From Xanthomonas populi (GTDB taxonomy: Bacteria; Pseudomonadota; Gammaproteobacteria; Xanthomonadales; Xanthomonadaceae), in NCBI RefSeq assembly GCF_002940065.1, contig NZ_MDEJ01000032.1, positions 1 to 33,726 of the forward strand: a DNA stretch of 33,726 bases, written 5' to 3'. The stretch's first letter is position 1; every line of letters begins with the position of its first letter. The notes under the pieces were generated by a model. That model had not been told where the DNA came from. It worked only from the letters and a program-made list of their open reading frames with translations, and made no database searches. Position numbers and translations under genes: made by a program. Positions 17,034 to 25,397 of this stretch are shown here, one piece after another.

Positions 17034-18002
17034 ATGCTCCCGTCGCTCGCGCTGGTGCCAGGCGAGCCGGCCGGGATCGGGCCGGAACTGTGTGTCCGAC
17101 TCGCCCAACGGCCGCGCTCCGATGCGCACCTGATCGCATACGCCGATCCCAGCACCCTGCACAGCGCCGCAAAGGCGCTGTGTTTGTCTGTGCGCTTGCT
17201 CGACCCGGATCAGCCTGCGCGTGCAGCCGGCGATCTGGCGCTGCATCCGATCCGCCAGGCGGTGGCAACCCGCTTCGGCACACCCGATCCTGCCAATGCG
17301 GCGGCAGTCATCGCCGGCCTGCGTGGCGCGGCCGGCGACTGCCTGTCCGGCAAGTTGCAGGGAATCGTCACCGGCCCGGTGCACAAGGCGGTGATCAACG
17401 CGGGCGGCATTCCCTACTCCGGCACCACCGAATTGCTGGCCGAGCAGGCTGGCTGCCCGGTGGTGATGATGCTGGCCAACGCGATCGTGCGGGTTGCGCT
17501 GGTGACCACGCATCTGCCGCTGCGCGCAGTGGCCGATGCAATCACGGCAGACAGCATTGCGCGCTGCTTGCGCATCACCGCAGCGGCACTGCAGCGTGAC
17601 TTTGGCCTGGACCACCCGCGCATTGCCGTGCTCGGCCTGAATCCGCATGCCGGTGAAGACGGCCATCTGGGCCGCGAGGAACTGGACATCATCATCCCGG
17701 TGCTTGAGCAACTGCGCGGCGAAGGCCTGCAGCTGATCGGCCCGCTACCGGCCGACACCGCGTTTTTGCCGCAGAAGCTTGGCGGTTTCGATGCGGTGGT
17801 GGCGATGTATCACGACCAGGGCCTGCCGGTGCTCAAGTACAGCGGCTTCGAGCAGGCGGTGAACATCACCCTTGGTCTGCCCTACCCGCGCGTCGCGGTC
17901 GATCACGGCACCGCGCTGGAACTGGCCGGGCGCGGAATTGCCGATCCGTCCAGCCTGATGGCAGCGACCGCCTTGTGCGCGCGATTGGCCGCACGCCGCT
18001 GA
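17034..18002 (+). CDS. pdxA: 4-hydroxythreonine-4-phosphate dehydrogenase
   Basis: A 322-residue NAD-dependent enzyme of pyridoxal phosphate synthesis, oxidising 4-phosphohydroxy-L-threonine. PGEPAGIGPEL opens the protein (residues 9-19), VTGPVHKAVIN carries the substrate-binding site, and the three metal-binding histidines are His160 (TTHLPLRA), His205 (GLNPHAGEDG) and His260 (MYHDQGLP). Length is normal. The ATG at 17034 lies 4 bases after the surA stop, and a longer in-frame extension back into surA is ignored. It is part of the conserved lptD-surA-pdxA-rsmA order. Confidence 0.95.
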   Translation: MLPSLALVPGEPAGIGPELCVRLAQRPRSDAHLIAYADPSTLHSAAKALCLSVRLLDPDQPARAAGDLALHPIRQAVATRFGTPDPANAAAVIAGLRGAAGDCLSGKLQGIVTGPVHKAVINAGGIPYSGTTELLAEQAGCPVVMMLANAIVRVALVTTHLPLRAVADAITADSIARCLRITAAALQRDFGLDHPRIAVLGLNPHAGEDGHLGREELDIIIPVLEQLRGEGLQLIGPLPADTAFLPQKLGGFDAVVAMYHDQGLPVLKYSGFEQAVNITLGLPYPRVAVDHGTALELAGRGIADPSSLMAATALCARLAARR

Positions 18003-18107
18003 GCGATGCCTGATCGCATGCGCATTTGCACGCCGATCATCCGCCGGATGGGTCAGGCAGTCAGAAACGACACCGCTTGCATGCACTGGCTCCGTTAAAC
18101 TGCGCAC

Positions 18108-18896
18108 ATGAATCATTCCTTCAGCGCTCCGGCCAAGAAATCGCTTGGCCAGCACTTTCTTGCAGACCGGTATTACATAGACCGCATCGTGCAGGCAGTG
18201 GCCCCGCGCGCCGGCCAGCATCTGGTCGAGATCGGCCCTGGCCAGGGTGCGATCACCTTCCCGTTGCTGCGCAAGCACGGCGCGTTGACCGTCATCGAGT
18301 TCGACCGCGACCTGATCGCGCCATTGACCGACGCCGGCGCACCGATCGGCGCGCTGAGCATCATCCATCGCGATGTGCTGAGCGTGGATTTCAGCGCGCT
18401 GGTCAATGGCACGCCGATCCGGCTGGTCGGCAACCTGCCCTACAACATTTCCTCGCCGATCCTGTTCCATGCGCTGGACCATGCTGCCGCGGTGGCCGAC
18501 ATGCACTTCATGCTGCAAAAAGAAGTGGTCGACCGCATGGCTGCCGGCCCGGGCAGCAAGGTCTATGGCCGGCTGAGCGTGATGTTGCAGGCGTACTGCG
18601 AAGTGACCGCATTGTTCGTGGTGCCGCCGGGTGCGTTCCGGCCGCCACCGAAGGTGGACTCAGCGGTGGTGCGGCTGGTGCCGCGCGATACGGCCACTGT
18701 GCTGATCAAGGACCGCCGGCGCTTTGCCGACGTGGTGCGTGCCGGCTTCGGGCAGCGTCGCAAGACCTTGCGCAATGCCTTGTCCGAGGTCTGCGAACCG
18801 GCGCATTTCGAGGCGGCGCAGGTACGCCCGAATGCACGCGCGGAACAACTCGAGGTCGCGGATTTCATCCGTCTGGCCAATGTTGAGCTGGCTTGA
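18108..18896 (+). CDS. rsmA: 16S rRNA dimethyladenosine methyltransferase RsmA (KsgA)
   Basis: A 262-residue enzyme that dimethylates two adjacent adenosines at the 3' end of 16S rRNA during small-subunit maturation. KKSLGQHFLAD (10-20) is the family opening, EIGPGQG (41-47) binds S-adenosylmethionine, and NLPYNIS (109-115) is the catalytic motif IV. PPGAFRPPPKVDSAVVRL follows as expected. It has a normal length and a clear ATG at 18108. The gap after pdxA is 105 bp and may hold its own promoter. Loss in other bacteria gives kasugamycin resistance. Confidence 0.95.
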   Translation: MNHSFSAPAKKSLGQHFLADRYYIDRIVQAVAPRAGQHLVEIGPGQGAITFPLLRKHGALTVIEFDRDLIAPLTDAGAPIGALSIIHRDVLSVDFSALVNGTPIRLVGNLPYNISSPILFHALDHAAAVADMHFMLQKEVVDRMAAGPGSKVYGRLSVMLQAYCEVTALFVVPPGAFRPPPKVDSAVVRLVPRDTATVLIKDRRRFADVVRAGFGQRRKTLRNALSEVCEPAHFEAAQVRPNARAEQLEVADFIRLANVELA

Positions 18897-18932
18897 GCGC
18901 CGCTCCCACATCCTTTTCCTTAGACTTTCCCC

Positions 18933-19316
18933 ATGCAAGATGATCCGCGCTATTGGGTCGAGGTCGAGGTGTCGCCCCGCTTCCTCGCTCATCAATCGAA
19001 CCCCGAAGAAGGCCGCTTTGCCTTCGCCTACAGCATCCGCATCCAGAACGCGGGCGCGCTGCCTGCGCGCCTGATCGCGCGCCATTGGCAGATCACCGAC
19101 GCCAACGGGCGCACCGAGCAGGTGGATGGCGAAGGCGTGGTCGGCGAGCAGCCGTGGCTGCGTCCGGGCGAAGCCTTCCAGTACACCTCCGGCGTCTTGC
19201 TGGAAACCGAGCAGGGACAGATGCGAGGTCACTACGACATGGTGGCCGACGATGGCACCGAATTCACCGCGCCGATCGCCGCCTTCGTGCTGAGCGTACC
19301 CAGGACGCTGCACTGA
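18933..19316 (+). CDS. apaG: ApaG domain protein
   Basis: A 127-residue protein of the ApaG (DUF525) family, a small beta-sandwich of uncertain biochemical role linked by position to ApaH. Typical segments are [58 protein letters not shown] and [12 protein letters not shown]. The ATG at 18933 begins the family N-terminus. It lies 36 bases after rsmA and 28 before apaH. Confidence 0.93.
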   Translation: MQDDPRYWVEVEVSPRFLAHQSNPEEGRFAFAYSIRIQNAGALPARLIARHWQITDANGRTEQVDGEGVVGEQPWLRPGEAFQYTSGVLLETEQGQMRGHYDMVADDGTEFTAPIAAFVLSVPRTLH

Positions 19317-19344
19317 TGGATGTTGCACTGAGGGAGCGCATGCG

Positions 19345-20298
19345 ATGAGCGTCTGGGCAATTGGCGATCTACAGGGGTGTTACGACATCACCCAGCGGTT
19401 GCTGGAAAAAATCAATTTCGATCCCGCGCAGGACACGCTGTGGTTCTGCGGCGATCTGGTCAACCGCGGCGGTCAATCGCTGGAGACGCTGCGGCTGGTG
19501 CATTCGCTGCGCACGCACAGTGTGGTAGTGCTGGGCAATCACGATCTGTCGCTGCTGGCGATCGGTGCGCGTTCGGAAGAAGAACAGCGCAAGGTCAATC
19601 CGGATCTGCTGCGCATCGTGCTGGCCGAAGACCGCGACGTGCTGCTCGACTGGCTGCGCATGCAGAAACTGGCGCATGTAGACCGCGCGTTGGGCTGGAT
19701 GATGATCCATGCCGGGCTGGCACCGAAGTGGACCACGCAACTGGCCGAGAAGCATGCGCGCGAGGTCGAGCAGCAACTGCAGGGCGGCGGCTATCGCAAA
19801 CTGCTGCGCAACATGTACGGCGATCAGCCGGGTTGGTCGCCGGGCTTGAGCGGTTACGACCGCATCCGCGCGATCATCAACCTGCTCACGCGCATGCGCT
19901 ACTGCAACCCGCGCGGGCGCATCGCCACCGACGACAAGGGCACGCCCGGCACGCAGGCGCAGGGGTTGTACCCGTGGTTCGAGGTGCCGGGGCGGGTCGA
20001 GCGCGATCTGAAGATCGTCTGCGGGCATTGGTCCGCACTCGGGCTGACCATCACGCAAGGCGTGCACGCCATCGATACCGGCGCGGTGTGGGGCGGCAAG
20101 CTCACCGCCTTGCAACTGGATACCGACGAACTGCGCGTGGTGCAGGTGCCCGGAATTCCGATCACGCAGCCGCCGCCTGCCGTGCAGCGCAGCCGGCCGC
20201 CGCGCCGTCGGCAACGCCAGCGGAGTGGTGGCGACAACGCGAACGCAGGCTCCACCGCTCCCCCAAACATCGCCCCGCCCGCTCCCGCCGCGGACTGA
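19345..20298 (+). CDS. apaH: Symmetrical bis(5'-nucleosyl)-tetraphosphatase ApaH
   Basis: A 317-residue metallophosphatase that splits diadenosine tetraphosphate into two ADP. The metal-binding motifs are in order: GDLQG (7-11), GDLVNRG (36-42), GNHD (64-67) and HAG (122-124). The body ends near residue 275. The last 40 or so residues form a Pro/Arg-rich tail (PPPAVQRSRPPRRRQRQR) absent from the 280-residue E. coli enzyme and probably disordered. It has an ATG at 19345 and ends convergent with folA, which repeats the neighbourhood seen in E. coli. Confidence 0.95.
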   Translation: MSVWAIGDLQGCYDITQRLLEKINFDPAQDTLWFCGDLVNRGGQSLETLRLVHSLRTHSVVVLGNHDLSLLAIGARSEEEQRKVNPDLLRIVLAEDRDVLLDWLRMQKLAHVDRALGWMMIHAGLAPKWTTQLAEKHAREVEQQLQGGGYRKLLRNMYGDQPGWSPGLSGYDRIRAIINLLTRMRYCNPRGRIATDDKGTPGTQAQGLYPWFEVPGRVERDLKIVCGHWSALGLTITQGVHAIDTGAVWGGKLTALQLDTDELRVVQVPGIPITQPPPAVQRSRPPRRRQRQRSGGDNANAGSTAPPNIAPPAPAAD

Positions 20299-20328
20299 GA
20301 AGCGGGTCTTGTCGGCATGCTGGTTAGA

Positions 20329-20369
20329 GCACGCCGAGGCATTGCCTCGGCGACTGCATCTCGGCGTGC
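20329..20369. terminator. Competing hairpins between convergent apaH and folA
   Basis: CGCCGAGGCA (20332-20341) is perfectly complementary to TGCCTCGGCG (20343-20352). Overlapping the same left arm, GCACGCCGAG (20329-20338) is perfectly complementary to CTCGGCGTGC (20360-20369). The two structures exclude each other. The site lies 30-70 bases after apaH and about 57 before the folA stop, so a bidirectional terminator or transcript stabiliser is likely. No T run is present. Confidence 0.5.
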
Positions 20370-20425
20370 AGGTGCCTCCGGATCAAACTTCACCCGCACC
20401 GAGTCACTCGCTCGCGAGTCAAGCC

Positions 20426-20920
20426 TCAGCGCCGCCGATAGTCCACATAGTCGAACGCGAATGCATGACGGGCATCGGCCGCGTGCCGCTCGCGCTGCAC
20501 GGCTTCCCACACGGCCGGGTCGATCGTTGGAAAGTGGGTGTCGGCCTGCTCCACGATCGTGGCGACCTCGGTGACGGCCAGAGCATCCGCACGCTGCATC
20601 GTCAGGCGATACACCTCGCCGCCACCGATCACGCACAGCTCCTGCACACCGGCCGCCTCGGCCTGCGCAATCGCCTCATCGACCGAGCCCACCGCCCGCA
20701 TATCCGCGAACGGCACCTTCCCGGAACGCGTCAGCACCAGATTCAATCGCCCCGGCAAGGCACGCCCCAACGACTGCGCAGTCTTGCGCCCCATCAGGAT
20801 CGGCTTGCCCAAGGTCAGCACCTTGAAGCGCTTCAGATCGTCCGGCAACTTCCACGGCAGCTCGTTATCGCGGCCAATGGCGTTGTTGCGGTCGAAGGCG
20901 ACGATGAGGGTGATTTTCAT
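20426..20920 (-). CDS. folA: Dihydrofolate reductase
   Basis: A 164-residue NADPH-dependent reductase that regenerates tetrahydrofolate, needed after each ThyA turnover. MKITLIVAFDRNNAIG and LPWKLPDDLKRFK (with the active-site acidic residue at 27 or 28) open the protein. MGRKTAQSLGRALPGRLNLVLTR binds NADPH, and CVIGGGEVYRL is the conserved glycine turn. Length is normal. The ATG at 20920 overlaps the stop of the upstream small membrane gene as ATGA, so folA translation depends in part on that gene. Confidence 0.95.
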   Translation of the reverse strand: MKITLIVAFDRNNAIGRDNELPWKLPDDLKRFKVLTLGKPILMGRKTAQSLGRALPGRLNLVLTRSGKVPFADMRAVGSVDEAIAQAEAAGVQELCVIGGGEVYRLTMQRADALAVTEVATIVEQADTHFPTIDPAVWEAVQRERHAADARHAFAFDYVDYRRR

Positions 20921-21204
20921 GCGTCCGGATATAACTCGTTATATATTTTGGCTGCGGATGCACGCGCCATCATCCCAACACCCAATGAAGCAACATAGAA
21001 GGCGACAGCAACAAGCATGGCTTTCTTAGCATGCGGCTCCAGCAATATCCTCAGATCAATAGGCTCGCCCTTGAACATGACCAGACCGAAGAAGCCGATC
21101 GGCGCCACGAGAACAATACTTGAAAGGTTAACGAACAGACTCGCCTGCATTGCCATCAGCGAGTCAGCCAGTTTTTCTCGTGCTTTGATCGAATTCTTAG
21201 CCAT
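20917..21204 (-). CDS. Small two-helix membrane protein of unknown function
   Basis: A 95-residue protein I do not recognise. An N-terminal basic amphipathic stretch (KNSIKAREKLADSL) precedes one membrane segment (about residues 24-45, LFVNLSSIVLVAPIGFFGLVMF). A short loop with PIDLRILLEPHAKKA follows, then a second segment (about 62-80), and an Ala-rich tail. AAAGAGGA lies about 8 bases before the ATG at 21204, so expression looks real. The stop overlaps the folA start by 4 bases. Base composition is unlike its neighbours: 20941-21000 holds 28 G or C in 60. It sits between thyA and folA and may have been acquired by transfer. Confidence 0.75.
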   Translation of the reverse strand: MAKNSIKAREKLADSLMAMQASLFVNLSSIVLVAPIGFFGLVMFKGEPIDLRILLEPHAKKAMLVAVAFYVASLGVGMMARASAAKIYNELYPDA

Positions 21205-21270
21205 GACACGTCCTCTTTAAAGTGAAGATCAGCGTGCCATGCCTCCGTCTCAATAATCGAGATTGGCTAA

Positions 21271-22065
21271 TCAGACCGCCACCGGTGCCTTGATTGCCGG
21301 ATGCGGGTCGTAACCCTCGATGGCGATGTCCTCGAAGCCGAACGCGAACAGGTCGGTCACCTCCGGATTCAAGCGCAAGCGCGGCAGCGCGCGGGGTGTG
21401 CGGGTCAGCTGCTCGCGTGCCTGATCGAAGTGATTCGAATACAGATGCGCATCGCCCAAGGTGTGCACGAAATCGCCCACGCCCAGGCCGGTGGCCTGCG
21501 CCACCATATGCGTCAGCAATGCATAACTGGCGATATTGAACGGCACGCCCAGAAAGATGTCGCCGCTGCGCTGATAGAGCTGGCAGCTGAGCTTGCCGTT
21601 CACCACATAGAACTGGAACAGGCTGTGGCACGGCATCAGCGCCATCTGCGGCAGCTCGCCCACGTTCCAGGCGCTGATCACCAGCCGGCGCGAATCCGGG
21701 TTGCGCTTGATCTCGTCCACCAGCCATTGCATCTGGTCGATGTCCACGCCATCCGGGCCGGTCCAGCGCCGCCACTGCTTGCCATAGACCGGGCCAAGAT
21801 TGCCATCGGCATCGGCCCACTCGTCCCAGATGCGGACCTGGTTGTCCTTGAGATAGCCGATGTTGGTGTCGCCCTGCACAAACCACAGCAGCTCGTGGAT
21901 GATCGAGCGCAGATGCAGCTTCTTGGTGGTAACCAGCGGAAAGCCGTCATTGAGGTCGAAGCGCATCTGCCAGCCGAACACGCTGCGCGTGCCGGTGCCG
22001 GTGCGATCGGACTTCTCAGCGCCGTGCTCCAGCACATGCTGCAGCAGGTCCAGATACGGCTTCAC
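21271..22065 (-). CDS. thyA: Thymidylate synthase
   Basis: A 264-residue enzyme that methylates dUMP to dTMP using methylenetetrahydrofolate. The catalytic cysteine is Cys146 in [11 protein letters not shown], the same position as in E. coli. [11 protein letters not shown] binds phosphate, [11 protein letters not shown] and [20 protein letters not shown] complete the site, and it ends in [11 protein letters not shown]. The start is the GTG at 22065, with GGGAG 7 bases upstream; its first bases overlap the lgt stop as GTGA. The lgt-thyA pair is known in E. coli. Confidence 0.96.
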   Translation of the reverse strand: MKPYLDLLQHVLEHGAEKSDRTGTGTRSVFGWQMRFDLNDGFPLVTTKKLHLRSIIHELLWFVQGDTNIGYLKDNQVRIWDEWADADGNLGPVYGKQWRRWTGPDGVDIDQMQWLVDEIKRNPDSRRLVISAWNVGELPQMALMPCHSLFQFYVVNGKLSCQLYQRSGDIFLGVPFNIASYALLTHMVAQATGLGVGDFVHTLGDAHLYSNHFDQAREQLTRTPRALPRLRLNPEVTDLFAFGFEDIAIEGYDPHPAIKAPVAV

Positions 22066-22952
22066 TTGGCCGCTCCCGCCACGGCGTTGTCCACCACAAC
22101 CGGCTGCAACACCGGCGCGCGGCGCGACATCGCCAATAACACCAGCCCGCCGATGATCAACGGCAGGCTCAGAATCTGCCCCATCGTCAGCCAGTTGAAA
22201 GCCAGGTAGCCGATCGGCGCATCCGGCACGCGCACAAATTCCACGATGAAACGGAACACGCCATACAACAGCGCAAACATCCCCGACACCGCATAACGCG
22301 CGCGCGGCTTCAGCGAGAACGCCCACAACACCACGAACAGCACCACGCCTTCGAGCGCGGCTTCATACAGCTGCGAGGGATGGCGTGCGAACTGATTCAA
22401 CGCACCGGTGGCGTACTGCGCCTGGAGTTGTGCCGGCAACTGGCCGGCCAGCTCCGGCGCAAGCGGGAAGATCACGCCCCAGCCGGCCTGGGTGAACTTG
22501 CCCCACAACTCGCCGCCGACGAAGTTGCCGAGCCTCCCGAAGCCCAGACCCAACGGCACCAGCGGCGCCACGAAATCCATCACGTCGAAGAAGTGCAGAC
22601 GATGCTTGCGCGCCCACAGCCCGCAGGCGATCAACACCCCCAGCAGGCCGCCGTGGAAGCTCATGCCGCCTTGCCACACCTTGAACAGCATCAGCGGGTT
22701 GGCCAGCCAACTGTCGAATGCATAGAAGAGCATGTAGCCGATGCGCCCGCCCAGCACCACACCGAGCATGCCGTAGAACAACAGGTCGGAAAATCCGTCC
22801 ATGTCCACCCCCGGCAGGCGGCCGCGCAGGATGCGCGAGCGGCCCAGCGCCCAGGCAGAGAAGAACGCGGCCAGATACATCAACCCGTACCAGTGCACCT
22901 GCACCGGGCCAAGCGAGAAAGCGATTGGGTCGATGGCGTGCAGATAGATCAT
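22062..22952 (-). CDS. lgt: Prolipoprotein diacylglyceryl transferase
   Basis: A 296-residue inner-membrane enzyme with about seven membrane segments that attaches diacylglycerol to the lipobox cysteine of prolipoproteins. The essential histidine lies in [11 protein letters not shown] (His100), and the signature [13 protein letters not shown] (Arg140) follows. The N-terminus [20 protein letters not shown] is typical. It heads the minus-strand operon lgt-thyA-small membrane gene-folA. The two flanking junctions are 4-base overlaps, apart from a 66-bp gap after thyA. Confidence 0.95.
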   Translation of the reverse strand: MIYLHAIDPIAFSLGPVQVHWYGLMYLAAFFSAWALGRSRILRGRLPGVDMDGFSDLLFYGMLGVVLGGRIGYMLFYAFDSWLANPLMLFKVWQGGMSFHGGLLGVLIACGLWARKHRLHFFDVMDFVAPLVPLGLGFGRLGNFVGGELWGKFTQAGWGVIFPLAPELAGQLPAQLQAQYATGALNQFARHPSQLYEAALEGVVLFVVLWAFSLKPRARYAVSGMFALLYGVFRFIVEFVRVPDAPIGYLAFNWLTMGQILSLPLIIGGLVLLAMSRRAPVLQPVVVDNAVAGAAK

Positions 22953-23006
22953 GCGGACCGCGGATCACGAAAAAGCGAGGCGGCTATTCTGCCACTTCGC
23001 ACGCGC

Positions 23007-23498
23007 TCAGCCTAAGAGCTGGGGACGATCGGGCAGCTCGTCTTCATGCTGCGCGTTCGCAGCGGCCGGGAAATGCTCGGTCAACAGCTCGGTCACCGCC
23101 TCGATCCCGGCCAGCACCGCCGCCTCATGCTCGCCATCGCGCAGAAATTCCTGCATGCGTCGGCAGACCTCCGCCCAGCGCGCATCCGGCACCTGGCGGC
23201 GCAGGCCGCGGTCGGCGACCACTTCGATGGCGTGGTCGGCCAGCAGCAGATAGATCAGCACCCCGTTATTGGCATCGGTGTCCCAGGTGCGCAATTGCGC
23301 GAAGGCCTGTTCGGCACGCTGGCGCGCGGTGTGCCCACGCCATAGCGCGTCCAGCGCAAGGTCGGCTTCCACCGCCACCATGATCTGGCCGGTATGGGTC
23401 CGCTCGCTGGTGGCCACTGCTGCCGCAATTACGTCCATGCAGCTGGCCGGGAAACTGCGCTGCGCCGAGGGCGCGAAGAGATGCCTGAGCATGCGCAT
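23007..23498 (-). CDS. TPM-domain protein, short form without signal peptide
   Basis: A 163-residue protein with one TPM-type domain (about residues 20-125): VATSERTHTGQIMVAVEADL, AFAQLRTWDTDANNGVLIYLLLADHAIEVVADRGL, then RWAEVCRRMQEFL. The order of elements matches its upstream neighbour, so the two are likely paralogues. It lacks a signal peptide and has no Gly-rich tail. The ATG at 23498 overlaps the preceding stop by one base (TAATG), indicating coupling. TPM proteins have been linked to membrane protein quality control and photosystem repair elsewhere. A function here cannot be assigned. Confidence 0.82.
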   Translation of the reverse strand: MRMLRHLFAPSAQRSFPASCMDVIAAAVATSERTHTGQIMVAVEADLALDALWRGHTARQRAEQAFAQLRTWDTDANNGVLIYLLLADHAIEVVADRGLRRQVPDARWAEVCRRMQEFLRDGEHEAAVLAGIEAVTELLTEHFPAAANAQHEDELPDRPQLLG

Positions 23499-24397
23499 TA
23501 CCAGCTCCCCGAGGCGCCACCGCCTCCCGATGATCCGCCACCACCCCCCCAGCCACCGCCGAAACCGCCACGGCCACCGCCCCCAAATCCACCAAACCCG
23601 CCGCCGCCCCAACCACCGCCACCGACAAAGCGCCCCGGTGAACCGGATGCCAGACCCGCCAGCAATCCGATGACTGCCGCGCCCACGCTGGCAAACAACA
23701 ATGAAGTGAACAGCAACGCTACGCCTCCTGCGGCAACACCGGTCAGCAACGCACGCAGCGGCCGCGGCAACGCGCCGAGAATGCCGCGCGCCACCATCGC
23801 CACAACAAAACCGATGAACAACGCCATGATCCAGCCGCCGCCACCGCCTGCGCCGTGGTTGCCCAAGCCGCCATCGGCATGCCCGCTGACCGGCGCCGGC
23901 AAGGCCTCGCCTTCGATCAGACCGGCCAACGTCGCGGTCGCAGCGCTGATGCCGCCCGCGTAGTCGCCCTCACGCAAGCGCGGTGCCAGATACTCCTGGA
24001 TGATGCGGTTGGCCGTGATGTCGGGGATCGCGCCTTCCAGGCCGTAACCGGGCTGGATGCGCACGCGCCGGTCGTCCTTGGCCACCAGCAGCAGCACACC
24101 GTCGTCCACGCCCTTGCGGCCGATCTTCCACTGGTCGAACACGCGCTGGGTGTATTGCTCGATCGCCTCCGGCTGCGTGGTCGGCACGATCAGGATCTGC
24201 AACTGCGCGCCCTTGCGCTGCTGCAAGGCGAGTGCCTGCTGCTCGAGTTGCTGGATCTGGGCGGCATCCAGTGTCCCGGTAACATCGACCACCGGCGAGC
24301 GCAGCGGCGGAATGGCTGCAACATCCTGTGCCAAGAGCGAAGCCGGCAGCAGGAGGAGCGCCATCATCCACAACACCCAACTGTGCGTTTGCCGCAT
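23498..24397 (-). CDS. TPM-domain protein, YgcG-like, with Gly-rich C-terminus
   Basis: A 299-residue exported protein. A signal peptide ends near LLAQD (residue 24). The TPM domain (about 35-160) shows VVDVTGTLDAAQIQQLEQQALALQ, QLQILIVPTTQPEAIEQYTQRVF, KGVDDGVLLLVAKDDRRVRI and GYGLEGAIPDITANRI. Two membrane segments (about 188-208 and 222-250) precede a very Gly-rich tail that ends in SGSW. This layout is typical of YgcG-family proteins, which lie next to lemA as here. The domain should face the periplasm. No catalytic role is established from sequence. Confidence 0.87.
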   Translation of the reverse strand: MRQTHSWVLWMMALLLLPASLLAQDVAAIPPLRSPVVDVTGTLDAAQIQQLEQQALALQQRKGAQLQILIVPTTQPEAIEQYTQRVFDQWKIGRKGVDDGVLLLVAKDDRRVRIQPGYGLEGAIPDITANRIIQEYLAPRLREGDYAGGISAATATLAGLIEGEALPAPVSGHADGGLGNHGAGGGGGWIMALFIGFVVAMVARGILGALPRPLRALLTGVAAGGVALLFTSLLFASVGAAVIGLLAGLASGSPGRFVGGGGWGGGGFGGFGGGGRGGFGGGWGGGGGSSGGGGASGSW

Positions 24398-24438
24398 TAC
24401 CTAACTCCTACCTGATGAGCAGTGAAATTCATCCGTTT

Positions 24439-24473
24439 CCTTCTCCCACCGGGAGAAGGTGCCCCGCAGGGGC
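24439..24473. repeat. Xanthomonas-type REP hairpin element
   Basis: CCTTCTCCC (24439-24447) and GGGAGAAGG (24451-24459) form a perfect 9-bp hairpin around ACC. GCCCC (24461-24465) and GGGGC (24469-24473) form a second one around GCA. The same double-hairpin pattern is, from memory, a frequent intergenic repeat in Xanthomonas genomes. It lies between lemA and the first TPM gene and could also tune expression within the operon. Confidence 0.65.
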
Positions 24474-24503
24474 GGAGTTTGATACCGCGCAGATTGCCTT
24501 CAC

Positions 24504-25133
24504 TTACTGCGCAGGCTGCGGCTGCGGTGCAGGCTGCTGCGGCGCCTGCTGATTGCCGAAATCCACTTGCGGCGCACGCGAGATCTGCGCTTCGTTTTCC
24601 ACGCTGAAATTCGGCTTGGGCTGATACCCGAAGATCTTGGCGGTGATCACCTGCGGGAACGAACGGATATAGGTGTTGTACTCCTGCACCGTCTGGATAT
24701 AACGACCGCGCGCCACCGTGATGCGGTTTTCGGTACCTTCCAGTTGTACCTGCAGATCGCGGAATGACTGGTCGGATTTCAGCTGCGGATAATTTTCGCT
24801 GACCACCAGCAAGCGCGACAGCGCGCTGCCGAGTTCGCCCTGCGCTTGCTGGAAATTTTTCAGCGATGCTTCGTCGTCTGCATTGACCTGAATCTGCCCG
24901 ACACGAGAGCGCGCATTGGTCACCTCGGTCAGCACCTGGCGTTCCTGCTGGGCGTAGCCCTGCACGGTGCGCACCAGATTGGGAATCAGATCGGCGCGGC
25001 GCTGATATTGATTCAGCACTTCCGACCAACCTGCCTTGACCCCTTCTTCCTTCTGCTGGATCGCGTTGTAGCCGCAACCGGACAGCGAGACGGTCAGCAG
25101 CAGCAACACCAGAGCACGAATCAGGGCAGGCAT
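24504..25133 (-). CDS. lemA: LemA-family lipoprotein
   Basis: A 209-residue protein. The lipobox LSGC places the acylated cysteine at residue 20, and the following GYNAIQQKEEGVKAGWSEVLNQYQRRADLIPNLV is the LemA signature, leading into long helices and VSENYPQLKSDQSF. A Gln/Pro-rich tail (QQAPQQPAPQPQPAQ) closes it. The ATG at 25133 has GGAG 8 bases upstream and suits the lipoprotein signal; an ATG at 25166 would lengthen it. It heads the lemA-TPM-TPM group. Being a lipoprotein it needs Lgt, encoded just downstream. Confidence 0.9.
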   Translation of the reverse strand: MPALIRALVLLLLTVSLSGCGYNAIQQKEEGVKAGWSEVLNQYQRRADLIPNLVRTVQGYAQQERQVLTEVTNARSRVGQIQVNADDEASLKNFQQAQGELGSALSRLLVVSENYPQLKSDQSFRDLQVQLEGTENRITVARGRYIQTVQEYNTYIRSFPQVITAKIFGYQPKPNFSVENEAQISRAPQVDFGNQQAPQQPAPQPQPAQ

Positions 25134-25397
25134 GCAGACGACTCCATTGATAGAGAGCGGCAGCATGCCATGTGGCAAGTCAAATCGGCATGCACATGTG
25201 CCCGCCTGCCAGGTTATTCCGCTACGCGCGATCGAGGCTGACAATGGCTAGAAGGCGTCACTGCGCGCTATGCGGCGGCCGGACTCTTCCGCTGGCGCAT
25301 TCTAGGACCTCGCATCGCCACGAACGTCTTCACGCTTTCGCTGAGCAATCGCCTATAAAAAGGGCCTGACCGCTAAGCGTGCGCACAACGACAGCGC

